The position numbers and the translations under genes were made by a program. The notes below the pieces were generated by a model that made no database searches, had not been told where the DNA came from, and saw only the letters and a program-made list of their open reading frames with translations. From Firmicutes bacterium CAG:170 (GTDB lineage: Bacteria; Bacillota; Clostridia; Oscillospirales; Oscillospiraceae), in contig FR887119.1 in NCBI GenBank assembly GCA_000436735.1, positions 1 through 5,056 of the forward strand: DNA of 5,056 nucleotides. The letters are read 5' to 3'. This document shows, piece after piece, positions 5,010 through 5,056 of the stretch. The first letter of the stretch is position 1. Each line of letters starts with the position of its first letter.

Positions 5010-5056
5010 ATGGAGGAACAGACACTGCTGGAGGCGATCCGTAGCGAATACCGGCA
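5010..5056 (+). CDS. Start of an unidentified gene, cut by the window edge
   Basis: An ATG at 5010 is preceded eight bases upstream by AAGGAAG (4995-5001) and by an extended -10 promoter, and it stays open to the edge. Fifteen complete codons are visible, beginning MEEQTLLEAIRSEYR, a charged helix-like N-terminus too short to assign to a family. It is divergent from the radical SAM gene with about 130 bases between the starts. Confidence 0.65.
   Translation, partial: MEEQTLLEAIRSEYR

Overview
The window looks like chromosomal DNA from a moderately GC-rich Firmicute, most plausibly a gut Clostridia member of the Oscillospiraceae/Ruminococcaceae type. This is an inference from the GC-rich genes set in AT-rich intergenic regions, strong GGAGG-type ribosome binding sites, TTGACA/TATAAT promoters (several with an extended TGn -10), strong hairpin terminators, and the mix of families (SH3b lipoprotein, HAD hydrolase, CAT-like acetyltransferase, HisJ-type PHP phosphatase, radical SAM/Twitch enzyme). 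No mobile element, CRISPR array, tRNA or rRNA was seen.

Layout, left to right. Positions 1-124 hold two strong hairpins, the second a likely terminator for the leftward gene. A leftward lipoprotein gene (125-1378) carries a lipobox and a C-terminal bacterial SH3 domain. Its promoter region is divergent from a rightward two-gene operon (1606-2884): a HAD-family hydrolase whose last 14 bases overlap the start of a chloramphenicol-acetyltransferase-like protein. The operon has a near-consensus promoter with a perfect 12-bp palindrome filling most of the -35/-10 spacer, and it ends at an 18-bp-stem terminator with U-tracts on both strands.

The 284-base gap at 2956-3239 is not empty. It holds a run of inverted repeats, a 20-base all-purine/all-pyrimidine run, and a possible leftward promoter that would let the shared terminator close a small RNA of about 210 nt on the minus strand. 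It ends with the rightward promoter, leader hairpin and ribosome binding site of the PHP phosphatase gene.

The PHP-family histidinol-phosphatase-like gene (3240-4028, rightward) converges with a radical SAM/Twitch gene (4033-4878, leftward), leaving four bases between the stop codons and no terminator there. The leader hairpin of the PHP gene is followed by a T-run only on the minus strand, so it could end leftward transcripts that cross the PHP gene in antisense. At the right edge a divergent gene begins at 5010 and is cut by the window.

The genes do not form one obvious pathway. The HAD/CAT-like pair is the only clear co-transcribed unit. The most interesting material is non-coding: the structured gap at 2956-3139 and the antisense arrangement over the PHP gene.
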